64,000 bases of DNA from Dioszegia crocea (taxonomy: Eukaryota; Basidiomycota; Tremellomycetes; Tremellales; Bulleribasidiaceae): assembly GCA_001600615.1 (NCBI GenBank), contig BCKK01000006.1:186001-250000 (forward strand). Direction: 5' to 3'. The translations under genes and the position numbers were made by a program. Shown here one piece after another: positions 34,110 to 47,875 of the stretch; the stretch's first letter is position 1, and each line of letters starts with the position of its first letter. The notes under the pieces were generated by a model. It ran no database searches and was not told the DNA's origin. It saw only the letters and a program-made list of their open reading frames with translations.

Positions 34110-36840
34110 CTAGGGAGATCTCCGCGGCTCTCTTCCTCCAGTAAGATAGCCTCCACCTAAGACCGCAATGCTGTGTCGATTCGCTTCCACCTCACCCGCG
34201 AGAAATGCTGGCTGAGTCGGACTAGCCTTCAAACCCCCCGCCAGGCTGTTGTTTGCTGAGTCGTAGCTAAAACGCCTCCGACGTGCAGTGGGCGAGAGTA
34301 TCGCAGGAAGAGCGAGACGGAGAGTCGTTCCTGGAATGCGAAGACTTGGGCGCGTAGGTGCCGGGGACTCTGGTTCTGCTTCTTCTTCGACCGATGAGAG
34401 ATCAAAGCGAACTCCTCTTGATGGTCTGGAAATATCCGCAGATGACGATCGCTTGATACTGGATGGCGGAAGAGGATGGTCAGAGGGCGGGGGAGGTGTG
34501 ATCGAGGCTGAGCGCGTGCGTTCCTTATTCACCTCCGGAGTGCTGCTGAAAGTCTCCACTTCGGCATCTATACCGAGTTGATCTGGACTTGCTGACAATT
34601 GTCGATCAACAAGATAGTCAGCGGAGCACTCGAGTAGCGCAGGCTGAGGTCGGTGCATCTGAACTGCACTCGGCGCGGATGGAAGCGTGATGGGAGTGAG
34701 AGGGGCTATGGGCGGTAACGGCGGCTTCCTCGCCGACGCGGAGGTGGCGGTGTCTCTGTTTGGCGTTTCGTCGGACTCCTTCAGTCTGACCGGGAGGTCA
34801 GGTTGGGTAGAGGATAGTGGTGCTCGCGCAAGATATGCTGATGGAGGTCTCCGCCCATCTTTCCCTCTAATTTCGAGCTTTTCAGATTGAGTGATTTTTG
34901 GATCGGTCCCTGTGCCACCGCCACCAGAGGCCGTTCGGAGTGGTGGAAGAGGGAAATGTGGACCCAGATCTTTGGCCGCTTGGTCAATAGATTGACGGTA
35001 GGTCGATTTCGGGCGTGATGTCCCGCTATAGGCTGAATTGTCCGAAGCGCCAGATGGAGCGCGATATAGCTCAGTCTCCACTTGACGCGCCTCGGCTCTC
35101 TTCCGCTGCTTGGCGGACGTCTTGCTGGTCTTCGCATCATTGGGGCGAGGGAGGGTATGTGGAGGGCGAGGAGAACCGATGAGATCCGCTTGGATATCAT
35201 CAAAGGCGGAATCACGACGGTGGCGATTGGGCGTGACCCGAGATGGGCCGCGCTTGACCTCTTGCTCCGTGCCTTTCTCCTCACCCGTGAAGCGTACGGG
35301 CGCGCCCCACCGATCTTGCTCAAGAGTCCTAGCAGGGACATGCCTCCCAGGCTGACCGATATGGGACCCAGGTGCGAACGTCGGATATCCGCCCTTGGTC
35401 ACGTCCTCCTCAGCCGTCATGGCCCTTGCTCCATTGACGTATCGGGCCTCGCCCACATCGGCACATTTCTCATCAGACTCATCAGAGTCTGTGAGGTCCA
35501 ATCCGACTCCGTGAGCGTTACTTCGCGGCAAGCGGCCTTTTCGGGTGCGCCGTTGCGGTAAATCGGCAGATTGGTTCGCTTCGAGATGCGTAGGCAGAGC
35601 GGAGTGTATTGTGGCATAGAATTCCGGTTCAAATTTCCAGAATAGAAGACGCTGAGCGTGATTGAAGTAGAGTGGAAAAGGAGGGGTATTGGGAAAGTTT
35701 CGGCTGAAGAAGAAGAGTGTGAACCCCTGCGGATCAGTATATGGGAAACCGGTGCCTGGCGTCCGACCAGCCGATAACTCACAATCATCATGTTCAAAAG
35801 CCCGATTCCAAGAAGCGCATATCCCGGTATGAGATTGACATCTTCCGTGCTGTCCGTCAGCCACGGACCTAGGACATCGGATGAAAGCATGCTCACTTGA
35901 CCCTTAGAACCTCGACCGAGCATCTGAGAGTGTTAGCGATCGTTACAAGAAGGTTAGTCGTGCACTAGAGCCCTTGAGTCTGAAGACTATAACCCAGGTG
36001 GTCGAAAAGGGGAGCGATGGGAGCGAAGACTCACAATATCTGTAATCCTCCTAACCATAGCGGCGTGCTCTGCGGTCCGAGCCAGCTAGCGTGGTCATAC
36101 AAGAACGTTTCCGGAACGCCCAACTGGGCGGCTATGCCTACAACGAGGATGGCCCCTGCACATCAGTATACTGATCGTACGATAGCAAAGCTACACACCT
36201 ATGATCAAACGAGATAAGACCATCCATCTGAACGATCAGCTTCGGCATACAAACCAGCTTACACAACCAGATCCGCGCGAGTTTCGCGCTGTAGCACGCC
36301 GACTTGAATCGCACTCGCCACATCCTCGAATCCTCCATGAACGTCCACAGGGTCTCCGGCCTCATTTGGAGTCCCTCCGCCCCACCGTCGTCTCGGAATC
36401 GATCCCCCAACAAGTCCAACCACGGGCTGAATCGCTTTGGTCGATGTGTCTATACGCGGTGTCGGTACGATAGGATTGGGAATCGGCAATGTAGTGGGCA
36501 CAGGGGCAGAAGTCACAGTTGAGATCGAGGACCTGGACCCAGCCGCCATAGCGGGCGTACCGAGAGACCCCCCAACAATCATCGATCCGGCAACGTCCCA
36601 TTTAGTGACTGTGGGTATGGGAGCGCCGCTCGCGATTGATATCGTTGGCGTGGAGGAAAGATCGTTGGTCTTGCCTTTTTGTCTATTGAGTTCACTAGCC
36701 ATGTCAATATTTGGTACTCTCGTTATGGATGATAGGACTCACTCGGCCAACGATAGAAATTGCGCGACGAACGCCCAAGCCATAAATGATACCGCAACCA
36801 GGCGGAAGAGATTGAGGCCGAACCAAGTTGGAGTTGGCAT
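34110..36840 (-). CDS. Hypothetical multi-span membrane protein with long disordered C-terminal tail
   Basis: N-terminus from ATG 36840: MPTPTWFGLNLFRLVAVSFM, a membrane segment that continues AWAFVAQFLSLAE. Further hydrophobic segments are AILVVGIAAQLGVPETFL, TPLWLGGLQI and VNLIPGYALLGIGLLNMMI. The last exon (34110 to about 35727) starts GFTLFFFSRNFPN and encodes over 500 residues rich in Ser, Pro, Arg and Glu, with no fold pattern and repeated RRDS/RRRFS-like phospho-sites. The exons between about 36100 and 36680 are uncertain because two frames are open there. Short N-terminal membrane domain plus huge cytosolic tail is seen in many basidiomycete proteins of unknown role. No family name can be given. 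Confidence 0.5.
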
Positions 36841-37083
36841 ACTAAGTAAGTGTTGATAAGATCAGCTGATCAACAGCAAAGAGTCAAGGTAAAGAGACAA
36901 CACAGCAGGCGTTTCGACTCTGGACAAGTCACACCTGGAGTTTCACATCCTCCTTTGTCGCGCACGACCTGTTTCGTCATAAAGGATAGCTGCAGGTATA
37001 GTCAAACACGATGCATGTAGCATGGTGTTGAGTAGAGATTGATCTAGACCGTCGCTTGCTCGATAGGCGGATGGCGAAGACGT

Positions 37084-39609
<2,526 letters not shown>

Positions 39610-40009
39610 GTTTGGGGCGGTGAAATATTTCCGAAATGAAAGGAACGCAATCTAAACTCGTAGAGCGCAAGAAGAGCTGATTCGTTTTTTTTGCGCGGCA
39701 AGGTTGACAAGAATAAGGAGGACGGTCGGTAGGTCGATCTTGGTCCAGAAGCAGTCGTATGTAGGTGATCTAGACTATTGGGTGAGATGAACAACGCATA
39801 CCTCAAAATAATCTCGCGCTGACGGGGCCGGCTTGAGATTTCGGCAGACCGTTACCCGTTCACGTGACATATCCCCAACCGTATCCCCGAGGCCGAGGTA
39901 TCCTTGTTCGAACCTTCTCAACCTCGTCTATGCTCTACTCATTAGTCTGTCGATACAAAGAGATCTGGAACACACTCTAGTCCACGCCAAGCTCACCCTC
40001 CCGCCCCAG

Positions 40010-40723
40010 ATGTCCCTCTCCAACCCTCTCAATCTCATCCTTCTCCCACCAGTCCTTTACCTCCTCTATCGCCGCTTCGTCCCTTCGGTGTCACCCACTC
40101 CTTCAGTCCTGCCCAACAAGTACGACGAGAATGTCTACAACTGGATGCCAGCGCGGCACCCGGACGTGCTATGCCACAAAGCATTCACCGCTGCTGAATT
40201 AGCCGAGCTTGACGGCCGGAAGAATGGAGGGGGTCGGATATGCCTCGCGATCATGCGTGTTGGCACAGATGGGAAGGTATCAAAGGATTTGGAAAGGACA
40301 GTGTTCGACGTCTCTGCTGGAGCGAGCTTTTACGGACCAGGTGAGTGGAAGACAAAGATACGAAGCTTTCCAAGCTAATTGGTAGATGGGGTTTATGGCA
40401 ATTTCGCGGGCAGAGACGCCTCGCGAGGGATGGCCAAGCAGTCTTTTGATGATGGTGAGTCATTGATCTCACGAATAACGTCGCTGACGAATAGATATGC
40501 TTTCGCCTATAGATCAGCCCCTCGACGCGTTGTCTGACTTGACTCCAGCGGAGATGTACGTGATTATCTCACCCCTTCCCCCTAGTGACTTTCAGAGTTC
40601 CGTCCTAACGACCTCTAGTGTGGCCAAAGCTGATTTCCCAGAGACAACATGCGCGGCTGGCACGACCACTTTTCGAGGAAATATACCGTCTGCGGGGAAC
40701 TTGTCGACACTGTGTCGTCATGA
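40010..40723 (+). CDS. DAP1: Cytochrome b5-like heme-binding protein, Dap1/MAPR family
   Basis: Membrane-anchored heme protein of the progesterone-receptor-membrane-component family; in yeasts Dap1 supports sterol synthesis by activating Erg11-type P450. The N-terminal anchor is NLILLPPVLYLLYRRFV. The heme domain has FTAAELAELDG, RICLAIMRVGTDGKVS, TVFDVSAGASFYGPDGVYGN, FAGRDASRGMAKQSF and DALSDLTPAEIDNMRGWHDH, ending KYTVCGELVDTVSS. The last intron must use the CCCAG acceptor at 40641; earlier AG sites would break AEIDNMRGW. Tyrosines of the YGP motif, which bind heme in this family, are present. Four exons. Confidence 0.9.
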
Positions 40724-40989
40724 CAGGATGTATCAAATCGCTTTGGCCACTCTTCGTCTCTTGCACGCAGCTCACCCCACCACGTTCCACTGTCAAGAAG
40801 TGCTCATCGGGCAATATATTCCGCGCCTCTTCTACTGCGTGATCGCAGATGCTATTCCGCCGACGCTCACCGGTACGGCCTAAAAGTAACCACCCAGTAA
40901 CCACCCATGTTCGTTGTCCCCATCCGATCCAGCATCACCACGTCCTCGGTCTACGACTCACCCCGAGGTCTTCAATACAAAAAGAATCT

Positions 40990-41086
40990 TCCGAATGCTG
41001 GAGTTGAACCAGCGATATCTCGCGCGTCCATAAGGCCCTGGTGGGATCATGTAAAGCGAGCGGATTAACTACTATCCTAATCCGGA
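40990..41086 (-). tRNA. tRNA with intron, most likely Val (UAC)
   Basis: Folds on the minus strand. The acceptor TCCGGAT/ATTCGGA pairs with one G-U. The D stem is GGAT/ATCC. The anticodon stem CTCGC/GCGAG flanks a loop TTTACA interrupted after position 37 by about 25 nt. The T arm is GCTGG-TTCAACT-CCAGC. Without the intron it is 72 nt. The anticodon reads TAC in the loop frame. A run of five T follows the 3' end on the minus strand, a Pol III terminator. Identity depends on intron placement. Confidence 0.75.
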
Positions 41087-41206
41087 GCAAGGTGGCAAAA
41101 AGCCGACTGAAACACGTCTCATCTTGAAACATATACATACCTCATCCCATAACCAAGTCTTGTTTGGTTCTGGCTGGGAGTCAGTGCGACAACCCTAAAC
41201 TCGGCT

Positions 41207-41322
41207 CAAGCCCCACTGCCGCGTCAGTGTGGGCCGGGGGTCTTGACTTCAGCGAAAGAGTGAAAGAGATGGGAAAGAGTCGATACCCTGCCCACACACT
41301 TCGCAAGCGTCAGTGGGGCTTG
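41207..41322. repeat. 12-bp perfect inverted repeat pair
   Basis: CAAGCCCCACTG at 41207-41218 is repeated in inverse as CAGTGGGGCTTG at 41311-41322, about 92 bp apart. Both lie in a gene-free stretch between two tRNA loci. No coding content is seen between the arms. It could be the ends of a very small non-autonomous element. Confidence 0.4.
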
Positions 41323-41542
41323 GGCTGGGTCGAGTCTAACACATCCCCACTTCTGGATGTAGCCAATCAGGCCATCACTGTGGATCTTGGGAGCCTAAGA
41401 CTTGTACCTGTTGTCTTACCGGGGATCTATCCAAATTCGGCCCGAATAGATATCGTTATAGCACGCAGTGTGTGATCCGAGATTTCCGGCCTGCCTTTCC
41501 TGTGGCGCCCTAAAGGACACCTTTTGGGCGTACACACAATCA

Positions 41543-41545
<3 letters not shown>

Positions 41546-41575
<30 letters not shown>
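41546..41575. repeat. (GT)15 microsatellite
   Basis: Fifteen uninterrupted GT units, preceded by a short CA-rich stretch (41532-41545), which makes a potential purine-pyrimidine Z-DNA tract. It lies in the gene-free stretch between the Dap1 gene and the coiled-coil gene. Confidence 0.9.
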
Positions 41576-41576
<1 letters not shown>

Positions 41577-41906
41577 GTAGAGGGTGAGGCGCAAAGGGAG
41601 GACGCCATCCCGTGATCACCGCCGTTTCAGATTTCCGGGGTCCTCGAGTCAATTTCAATGATGGGCGTTTCTGCGCAGTGTAACGTCAGCCAAGCTTGAA
41701 AGGCACGGGCGCGCGTTGAATCAGCAGCTTGTCAGTGTATGAGAGGGTTTTAGAGGTACATCAGTCCTTGACGCCTAGTGGGGTGATCTCACAGTGGAGA
41801 TCCGACCCGTTTTCGACGCGTCAACCAACTTGCCCATGGCATCCGCGCCTTCTCTCACTTCAACCATGTCAACCGATCAGGTGCATCAAAAGATAAAAGA
41901 TGTTAC

Positions 41907-42035
41907 GCGCTCAGAGGAAGTCGAATCCCCATCTCCTCCTCGAACCTCAACCTGTCACTCTACACCACCTTAGGCGGACGTCCGGAGCGCAGACCGAAGC
42001 ATGTTGAAGTCGCTCTACCGTTGAGCTATGGGCGC
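41907..42035 (-). tRNA. Candidate tRNA with a long intron, anticodon unresolved
   Basis: On the minus strand, 5' GCGCCCA and 3' TGAGCGC form a seven-base acceptor with one mismatch. The D arm GCTC-AACGGTA-GAGC contains a good A box (TAGCTCAACGG). The T arm GGGGA-TTCGACT-TCCTC contains a B-box-like core. The 3' end is followed by CTTTTATCTTTT, a Pol III terminator. The span is 129 nt, so an intron of roughly 50 nt is needed. The anticodon arm (ACTTC paired with GAGGT) gives no U33, so the anticodon cannot be read; it may be a degenerate gene. Confidence 0.45.
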
Positions 42036-42558
42036 TAGCCTCGTTTCTTGGGACAAGCAGAGGCTTGTGAGGGTTATAAGGGGCCTCAGGCGGGCGCCGG
42101 GGCGCGGGCGTGTTGATGGTGGCGTGTCACCGAATTTGGGGGCGGGGAAAGTGGGGCGAGAGGAAAGGGGCCCTGGCCGATCGCGGTCGTCCGATGCGCG
42201 AGGCGAGTAGTATGTGTTAAGCAATTAGACCGAATCTTGGGCGTTCGAGCGCATGCCTGCCGCTGCAATCCTTATGAAGCAACAGTCAGCGAGACTGAAG
42301 AAGGAATGCTGGACACGGTGTCAGTGTCGAGCACTGTCGTCGGGCCGGAAGCAGACTGATTCGGACATTCTGAAACGCCGGAACCGGAATCAGTGACACA
42401 ATGACGTCAGTGATGAGTCATACCTGGCTGTCAACAAGTACTGGATGTCACTACAAAAGATACCTCTTCCTCTCTTACACTCTCTCTACAACACATACCA
42501 TCCCACTCACCCAAGCCAGCACTCTACAACACCACCACACTCACCTTCACTTATCATC

Positions 42559-43456
42559 ATGGGACTACTTGGATCATCTGACCCCGTCGAGAAGGAGGAG
42601 AAGCGTATCCACAAGGGTGAGTTAATTTGCCACCATTCCCCAGAGCGACTTTTCACCTCTCTCCCCGGTCAGAATGGCAATAGAACCAAGCTGAATACAC
42701 AGACGCCAAGGCTGAGGAGAAGCAGATCTCTCATTTGGAAAGCGAGCTGAAGCACGCCGAGAAGGCCGAGGCTAAGGCTGCAAAGAGCGAGCACCACGCT
42801 GTTTCTGTGAGTCCCTTGACCTTGGACATGCATGGAGCAACTTCTGACATAACTTCAGGCCCACGAGAAGGTCCAGAAGGAAGAGGCCAAGCTTGCTACC
42901 AAGCTCAGCCAGGCTGAACACAGTGCGTGTCTCTCTTGGCCCTTCCATCACGCCCTTTGCTGACATTTTAGAACACAACGAGGCTCTGCAGCACCAGGAG
43001 AAGGCTCAAGCAGAACTACAGCACTCGAACCAGGCACACGTCCAGGCCGGACAGAAGGTCCAGGAGTTGAAGGCCAAGCTCGCCGACACCCAGGCACACG
43101 TAAGTCCATGCCCCTTTGGCTAGCGCATGAGAGTGATCGCTGACTAGGCAGCACCACGAGTCTGTCGCTCAGCGAGAACAACGGATCGCCGAGCTCCACC
43201 GGTCCAAGGAGCCCATGGTTGGTGCGGCAGCCGGCAGCGGCGTGCTCAACCACAACCAGACTCAACAACCCGTCAACACTGTCGGCGGCGAGCAGGCGTA
43301 CGGAGCACCATCGGCGGGTGTTCCTCAGCACGGCGTTGAACAGCACGGTGTTCAACAGCACGGTGTCCAACAGCAGGGTGCTGCCCCTACTAGCTACGGT
43401 GGAGCCGCTCCCATGACGGAAGAACAGAGGATTGCAGATGCTACGCGTCGGATGTA
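42559..43456 (+). CDS. Hypothetical coiled-coil protein with Gln/His-rich tail
   Basis: Starts MGLLGSSDPVEKEEKRIHKD and continues as an almost uninterrupted charged helix: KAEEKQISHLESELKHAEKA, KLATKLSQAEHKHNEALQHQ, VQAGQKVQELKAKLADTQAH. Ala/Glu/Lys/Gln/His make up most of it, with heptad-like Leu spacing, so a long coiled coil. The last exon has a flexible tail with imperfect repeats of PQHGVEQHGVQQHGVQQQG and ends TEEQRIADATRRM. Five exons. The promoter is a long CT-rich tract. No enzyme or membrane motif. Similar proteins are often abundant, stress- or spore-associated in fungi, but no function can be assigned. Confidence 0.75.
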
Positions 43457-43725
43457 AGGACTGAGTGTAGTGATGTATATAATGCAGTAATGTAAGAAGT
43501 ATCGTATTGCTCAGCAGTCTTACAGGTAGCAGCCGCGGATACCCGTACACTTGACGGCTTGATTGCATCATTGAATTTGAGGGCAAGGCAGGACAGGCAG
43601 GGCAAGCCAAGGACGGTCGGATGCAAATCGTCTCCACTCGTACAACCTGCGTCATACCTTGTCTGCTTCCTTACATTACCAGTCCCACCCTTCCATCACT
43701 CATCCCATCAACGCACACATACGCA

Positions 43726-44914
43726 ATGCCGCAACTCGAAAAGGTCCAATCCAACAAAGTAGCCTCTGGCACGCTCACGAAATACTCGTTCCCCTCCTCA
43801 TCCCTCGGCGGCCTGAAAACCAACTTCAACCTATTTGTCCCTTCATCCGCTTCGTCCTCGTTCCCCGTTCCAGTGTTGGTCTACCTCGCCGGTCTGACAT
43901 GTAACGAAGATACAGGCGCTCAGAAGGGTGGCTTCTTGGCGACTGCCGCGAAGCACAATTTGGCCGTCCTGCTGCCCGATACGAGCCCGCGAGGCGCTGG
44001 CGTTGAGGGTGAAGATGATGATTGGGACTTGGGGACGGGCGCGGGGTTTTACCTGAATGCTACGGCCAAGAAGTGGGAGAAGTATAGGATGTACGATCTG
44101 ATCGTCAAGGAGCTGCCTGAGGTCCTGAAGGAGGCGGATTTGGGTTTGGTACGTTGTCTGGCTTTGGCGGAGTAGGCGAAAGAACTGACGCTGCAGGATC
44201 TCAAGCGAATGTCCATCTTTGGTCACTCCATGGGAGGTGAGTCAACCATGACGTGCACTAAGTCTACCTAGCTGATGTGACTAGGACATGGCGCTTTGTC
44301 AATCTACTTGAAGAACCCTGACATGTTCAAGTCAGCCTCAGCCTTCGCGCCAGCCTGGTAAGTTGGCCGATTTTCAAGCGAGATCCTGGGCTGTGTCTGC
44401 TGCTATTCGAGAATGACTCGCTTCACTGGCCATCGTGCTGTATGATTGGCGCTGACCCACCAGCAACCCCTCCCAAACTCCCTGGGGCCGCAAAGCCTTC
44501 AACGCCTACATACAACCCAGCAGCCGCTCAAGCCCTCCGGTCGAATGGCTAGCATACGATTCTTCCCGCCTTCTAGCTAAATCCGAAATCTCCAAGGGAG
44601 ACGTACATATCCTGGTGGATGTCGGGACGGGAGATCAGTTCTTGAAGGATGGTCAGCTCGAGCCGGATGCGCTCAAGAAGGCGGCCGAGGAGAATGGGAG
44701 GGGGGAAGATGAGGTCAACGTTAGGTTGCAGGAGGGGTATGATCACAGCTACTACTTTGTGAGTGTCGCTCTGGGCCTCATCGTCGAGAAGCTGGATCAG
44801 AGATTGGGGCGGGTATTGTTGGATAGCAATCGTAGAAGCTGTAGCTGACTTTCTCAGATTTCTACATTCGCGCCGGAGCATGTCGAATACCACGCCAAGT
44901 ACCTAAAGGCATGA
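43726..44914 (+). CDS. S-formylglutathione hydrolase (esterase D family)
   Basis: Hydrolyses S-formylglutathione to formate and glutathione, the second step of glutathione-dependent formaldehyde detoxification, in the cytosol. The start MPQLEKVQSNKVASGTLTKY matches the family N-terminus. The alpha/beta-hydrolase features are complete: VYLAGLTCNEDTGAQKGGF, LLPDTSPRGAGVEGEDDDWD, GFYLNATAKKWEKYRMYD, the nucleophile elbow SIFGHSMGGHGALSIYLKNP, ASAFAPACNPSQTPWGRKAF, the Asp region ILVDVGTGDQFLKDGQLEP and the His region YDHSYYFISTFAPEHVEYHA. The fit across all exon joins is good. Length is close to the usual 280-295 residues. Gene for the partner dehydrogenase is not in the window. Confidence 0.95.
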
Positions 44915-45445
44915 TCTGTGTAACCCATGTAGCCCTACTCGGAGACCAGTACGTATTGTCTGATCGATATGAGACACCGTCGCCTCAGGGGTCAAACTCA
45001 TCCATCTCACTTGCCCAGGCTGGCCGATGCCTACCGACGTCGACTGTCCATGACATCATTGGGGAAATGGTGGCCTGGGTGCAAGGACGACTGACACCTG
45101 CTGACAAAGGAACTGATGCTAGATGTTTCACTTATGCGACACTATAGGCCCGAGCATCCTTTCTTCACCCCCCTTGGACCCTGCTGCCTGGCCCTAGGTC
45201 TTTCCGGCCGAAATCGCACTGCGTGTCGCTTGCCTCCTCGGGTTTGGTCGACAAAAGAGGACGGGTCTCAAGCATGTGCGGTACAAAGGACTGTCGTTTT
45301 GTGTAAGCCACCGGGCGTTTTGAAATCGACGGGTGACGTAGTAGTACCTTCGGCCCGCCTGGCCACTCTTTGTCTTCCGTACCTCAAGCTCTTCGACTCC
45401 AACGGACACTACCCTTCGTCTGTACGACCAGAATCTCCCGTCTCC

Positions 45446-46135
45446 ATGAGCGACCTTCCACACCAGTTCTCAGGACAATCGATCCTGACTACCGACCAGG
45501 TCAGTGCTCACTACCAAGCTTGGCTGTTGGCGCAGGGGCAACCTGTTCCGACATCCATTTCTGCAGCGTCGTCGACCTCCGGTGTCAAGGTCTGTCATAC
45601 GAGCCCAAGCTCATCCCACAACAGCTACTCCCGTACGATCTCAGGCAAAAACGGCGAGGAGATATACGAGCTCTACAACATGCGCGGAAAGGTGCGGTGT
45701 ACCCATGCCGGTCATGCTTGGTTGGGAGAGTCACACTACATCGACCCTGGGACGGACATCTTGGTGTCGACCGACGGCAGAATCCTCGAGTCAATCGAAT
45801 GTTGGACCACGCTCCTTAATCCTCTCAACGAAGGCTACAGCAGGTTCAACCCAGGCAAGCCGATAGACTTGCAGCAGCTGAAGTCGTGCTTTGACGCCAA
45901 GCCTGGAGCCTACCAGGGGTTGTCCGTGGACGTTGTTCCGGAGAGACAACGCCCGCAGGCAGGGACATTGTCCAAGTGCTGCATCCCTTCGCATTCTGCC
46001 ATAGAACTGAACGACGCAAAGTATGGGCATGAGGATTGGCGGTGGAGACAGGTTGTCACAAGTGGGGAACCGAAGAGCATGTGTATGCGACACATGTGTG
46101 ATATGTCGGGTCTGTTAGATCCTGATTGGCTTTGA
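45446..46135 (+). CDS. Hypothetical intronless protein, about 229 residues
   Basis: Single open frame to TGA 46135. I prefer the start at 45446 (MSDLPHQFSGQSILTTDQVS), because the frame upstream to 45116 has a different composition and overlaps a promoter-like stretch. The central part (GEEIYELYNMRGKVRCTHAG, HAWLGESHYIDPGTDILVST, DGRILESIECWTTLLNPL) has balanced composition and predicted strands, so it is probably a real globular domain. Several Cys and His occur at the C-terminus (SKCCIPSHS and MCMRHMCDMSG). No signal peptide, membrane segment or known motif. Lack of introns is unusual for this window and could mean a recently acquired or retro-copied gene. Confidence 0.5.
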   Translation: MSDLPHQFSGQSILTTDQVSAHYQAWLLAQGQPVPTSISAASSTSGVKVCHTSPSSSHNSYSRTISGKNGEEIYELYNMRGKVRCTHAGHAWLGESHYIDPGTDILVSTDGRILESIECWTTLLNPLNEGYSRFNPGKPIDLQQLKSCFDAKPGAYQGLSVDVVPERQRPQAGTLSKCCIPSHSAIELNDAKYGHEDWRWRQVVTSGEPKSMCMRHMCDMSGLLDPDWL

Positions 46136-46307
46136 AGATCGGGTCAGGATAAGTAGGGAGATTTGATAGTCTTGACAGGTCTTAGTTTCGTTCACATAAT
46201 GGCGCGGATCAGTGTCTGCCGGGTTGGATCTGTATGTCCAATGGGTCTGGAGTGAATATGTTGGCGGGGAGATTGCAATCAGCAGTTGTACCACACATAC
46301 ATATCAA

Positions 46308-47686
46308 TCATAATGTAGATTGGTCCCGACCATGACCTTTGATATGCTCTGCGGCACCCGACCCCAGCTCTTTGACCTCCATGGCTTCGTCAGGCTGTTC
46401 TGTCCCGCCACTTCCTGCCCATTTACGCTCAATCTCCTCCTCTGCTTGCTGAATATCCACATCTGTATTTTGAATACTGCCAGTTCCCCAAAACCCGACC
46501 TGGTTTGGCGCGAGGGGCTGAAGTACTTTGTGATGGAAGAGATGCTGTCGCTTCTCCATGTCGAAACTCCTGACATGTCAGCGTTTAGACCGAGTATAGA
46601 ACCAAGGCTGGTCTAAATGACGTACCACATTGCTGCTCCGACCCGATTGGAAATGCTGAAGAAGAGTCCAATGATGGGTATACTTTCGAGGAACGATGCG
46701 GCGAAGCCGAAAGCTGAGGGTCAGCTTGAGCCACCTAGGATCATGAGCTACTCACATCGATATGACCACTTGCGCTCCTCTACCCAGCGCCAAAACTCTG
46801 ACGGCTCCATCCGCTTGACTTCAAAGTAGGGTTGATGCAGGTACTCGGCAGTAGTGATGGCCCGCAGGAAAGACGTGACGAAGGGGATGATGAGGGGGAG
46901 GGTTGGGGAAAGGGGGATGAGCAGGTCTATCGTGAGCTTTAGACAAGCAGCGGGACTCACAATGCCTCAAGACAAGCTGTACAGGCCACCAAAGTGCCCA
47001 CCCGACCCATCTAGCCTGCTTCACTCTGTGCGCTCCTTTACCCGACTCTCCTCTCGGCGCCACAGGGGGCTCTTGCCATTCCTCAATGTAGCCCTAGACA
47101 GTCAGCAAGGATTCCACTTAAACCAAGGTGTAGCTCACCTGAGACCACCAATCTTGAGACTTGCGCCGGCTAGAGACAGTCAAGGCATAGGCTCGAGTAC
47201 GAGCTAGGCGTAGATTCTTGTAGACGAAGAAGCGCAGGATCTGGGATAGCTGAGGGATAAGAATGAGGAGGTGAGTGTCTGACAAGTCAGCCAGGATATC
47301 TTTGCAAGGGTTAGACGAGCTTGTTCGAGCAGGATCAGGATGAGTCTGTCCAACTCACATAGCACTAGATCGACGTTCATGCCTATACCACCCAGTCCAA
47401 CCCAAACCCCTCCCCCTCTACTCTCGCCTACTGCCTCGGCGACTTTCCTTGTCGCTTTTCCGCCAAACCCAAAGAAAGATCCCGCTCCACCGACAAGGAA
47501 AGTCTTGACGATCCATCGAAGTATACCCCAACTCCCCACGGCATACACTGCTCCCACGACCAGACCCCGAATCGTAGCGTGCTTCACCTTGTCGAAGACG
47601 GGACCGCGGATACTGGAGTCGGTACATAGGCGATACAGGCCTACGAGAGTGTAGGCCGGGGGTATATGGAGGAACTCTGAGGGCAT
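46308..47686 (-). CDS. EI24-domain membrane protein, Rrt8/Lds-like
   Basis: Starts MPSEFLHIPPAYTLVGLYRL. Hydrophobic segments appear at ATIRGLVVGAVYAVGSWGIL, VGGAGSFFGFGG, LLIPLSPTLPLIIPFVTSFL, and in the conserved block FGFAASFLESIPIIGLFFSI followed by SNRVGAAMWAFDMEKRQHLF. That block matches the EI24/CysZ-like region of the yeast Rrt8/Lds outer-spore-wall family, which localise to lipid droplets and membranes. The C-terminal tail is acidic (QAEEEIERKWAGSGGTEQPD). Five exons. A role in lipid-droplet or membrane function is inferred from the family only. Confidence 0.65.
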
Positions 47687-47875
47687 GATGTATAGTATAC
47701 CTTGATTGACTATAGGATACCCTTGAAACGAGGCGAAACGCGGTGATGCGGGGTACGAAATGCCGGCAATCCCCCGGAACCATCCCAAAACGTCATTTCA
47801 GTGGCGAAAATGCATTCGATTTTGAGGCAGTTTTGTAGCTCCTTCTACATGTCACAGATGCATGCTTTCTTCAAG

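Noticed and set aside
45116..45445. Longer start for the intronless gene (extra 110 codons)
   Set aside because: The extension has a different composition and overlaps a likely promoter; the Met at 45446 begins the protein-like part.
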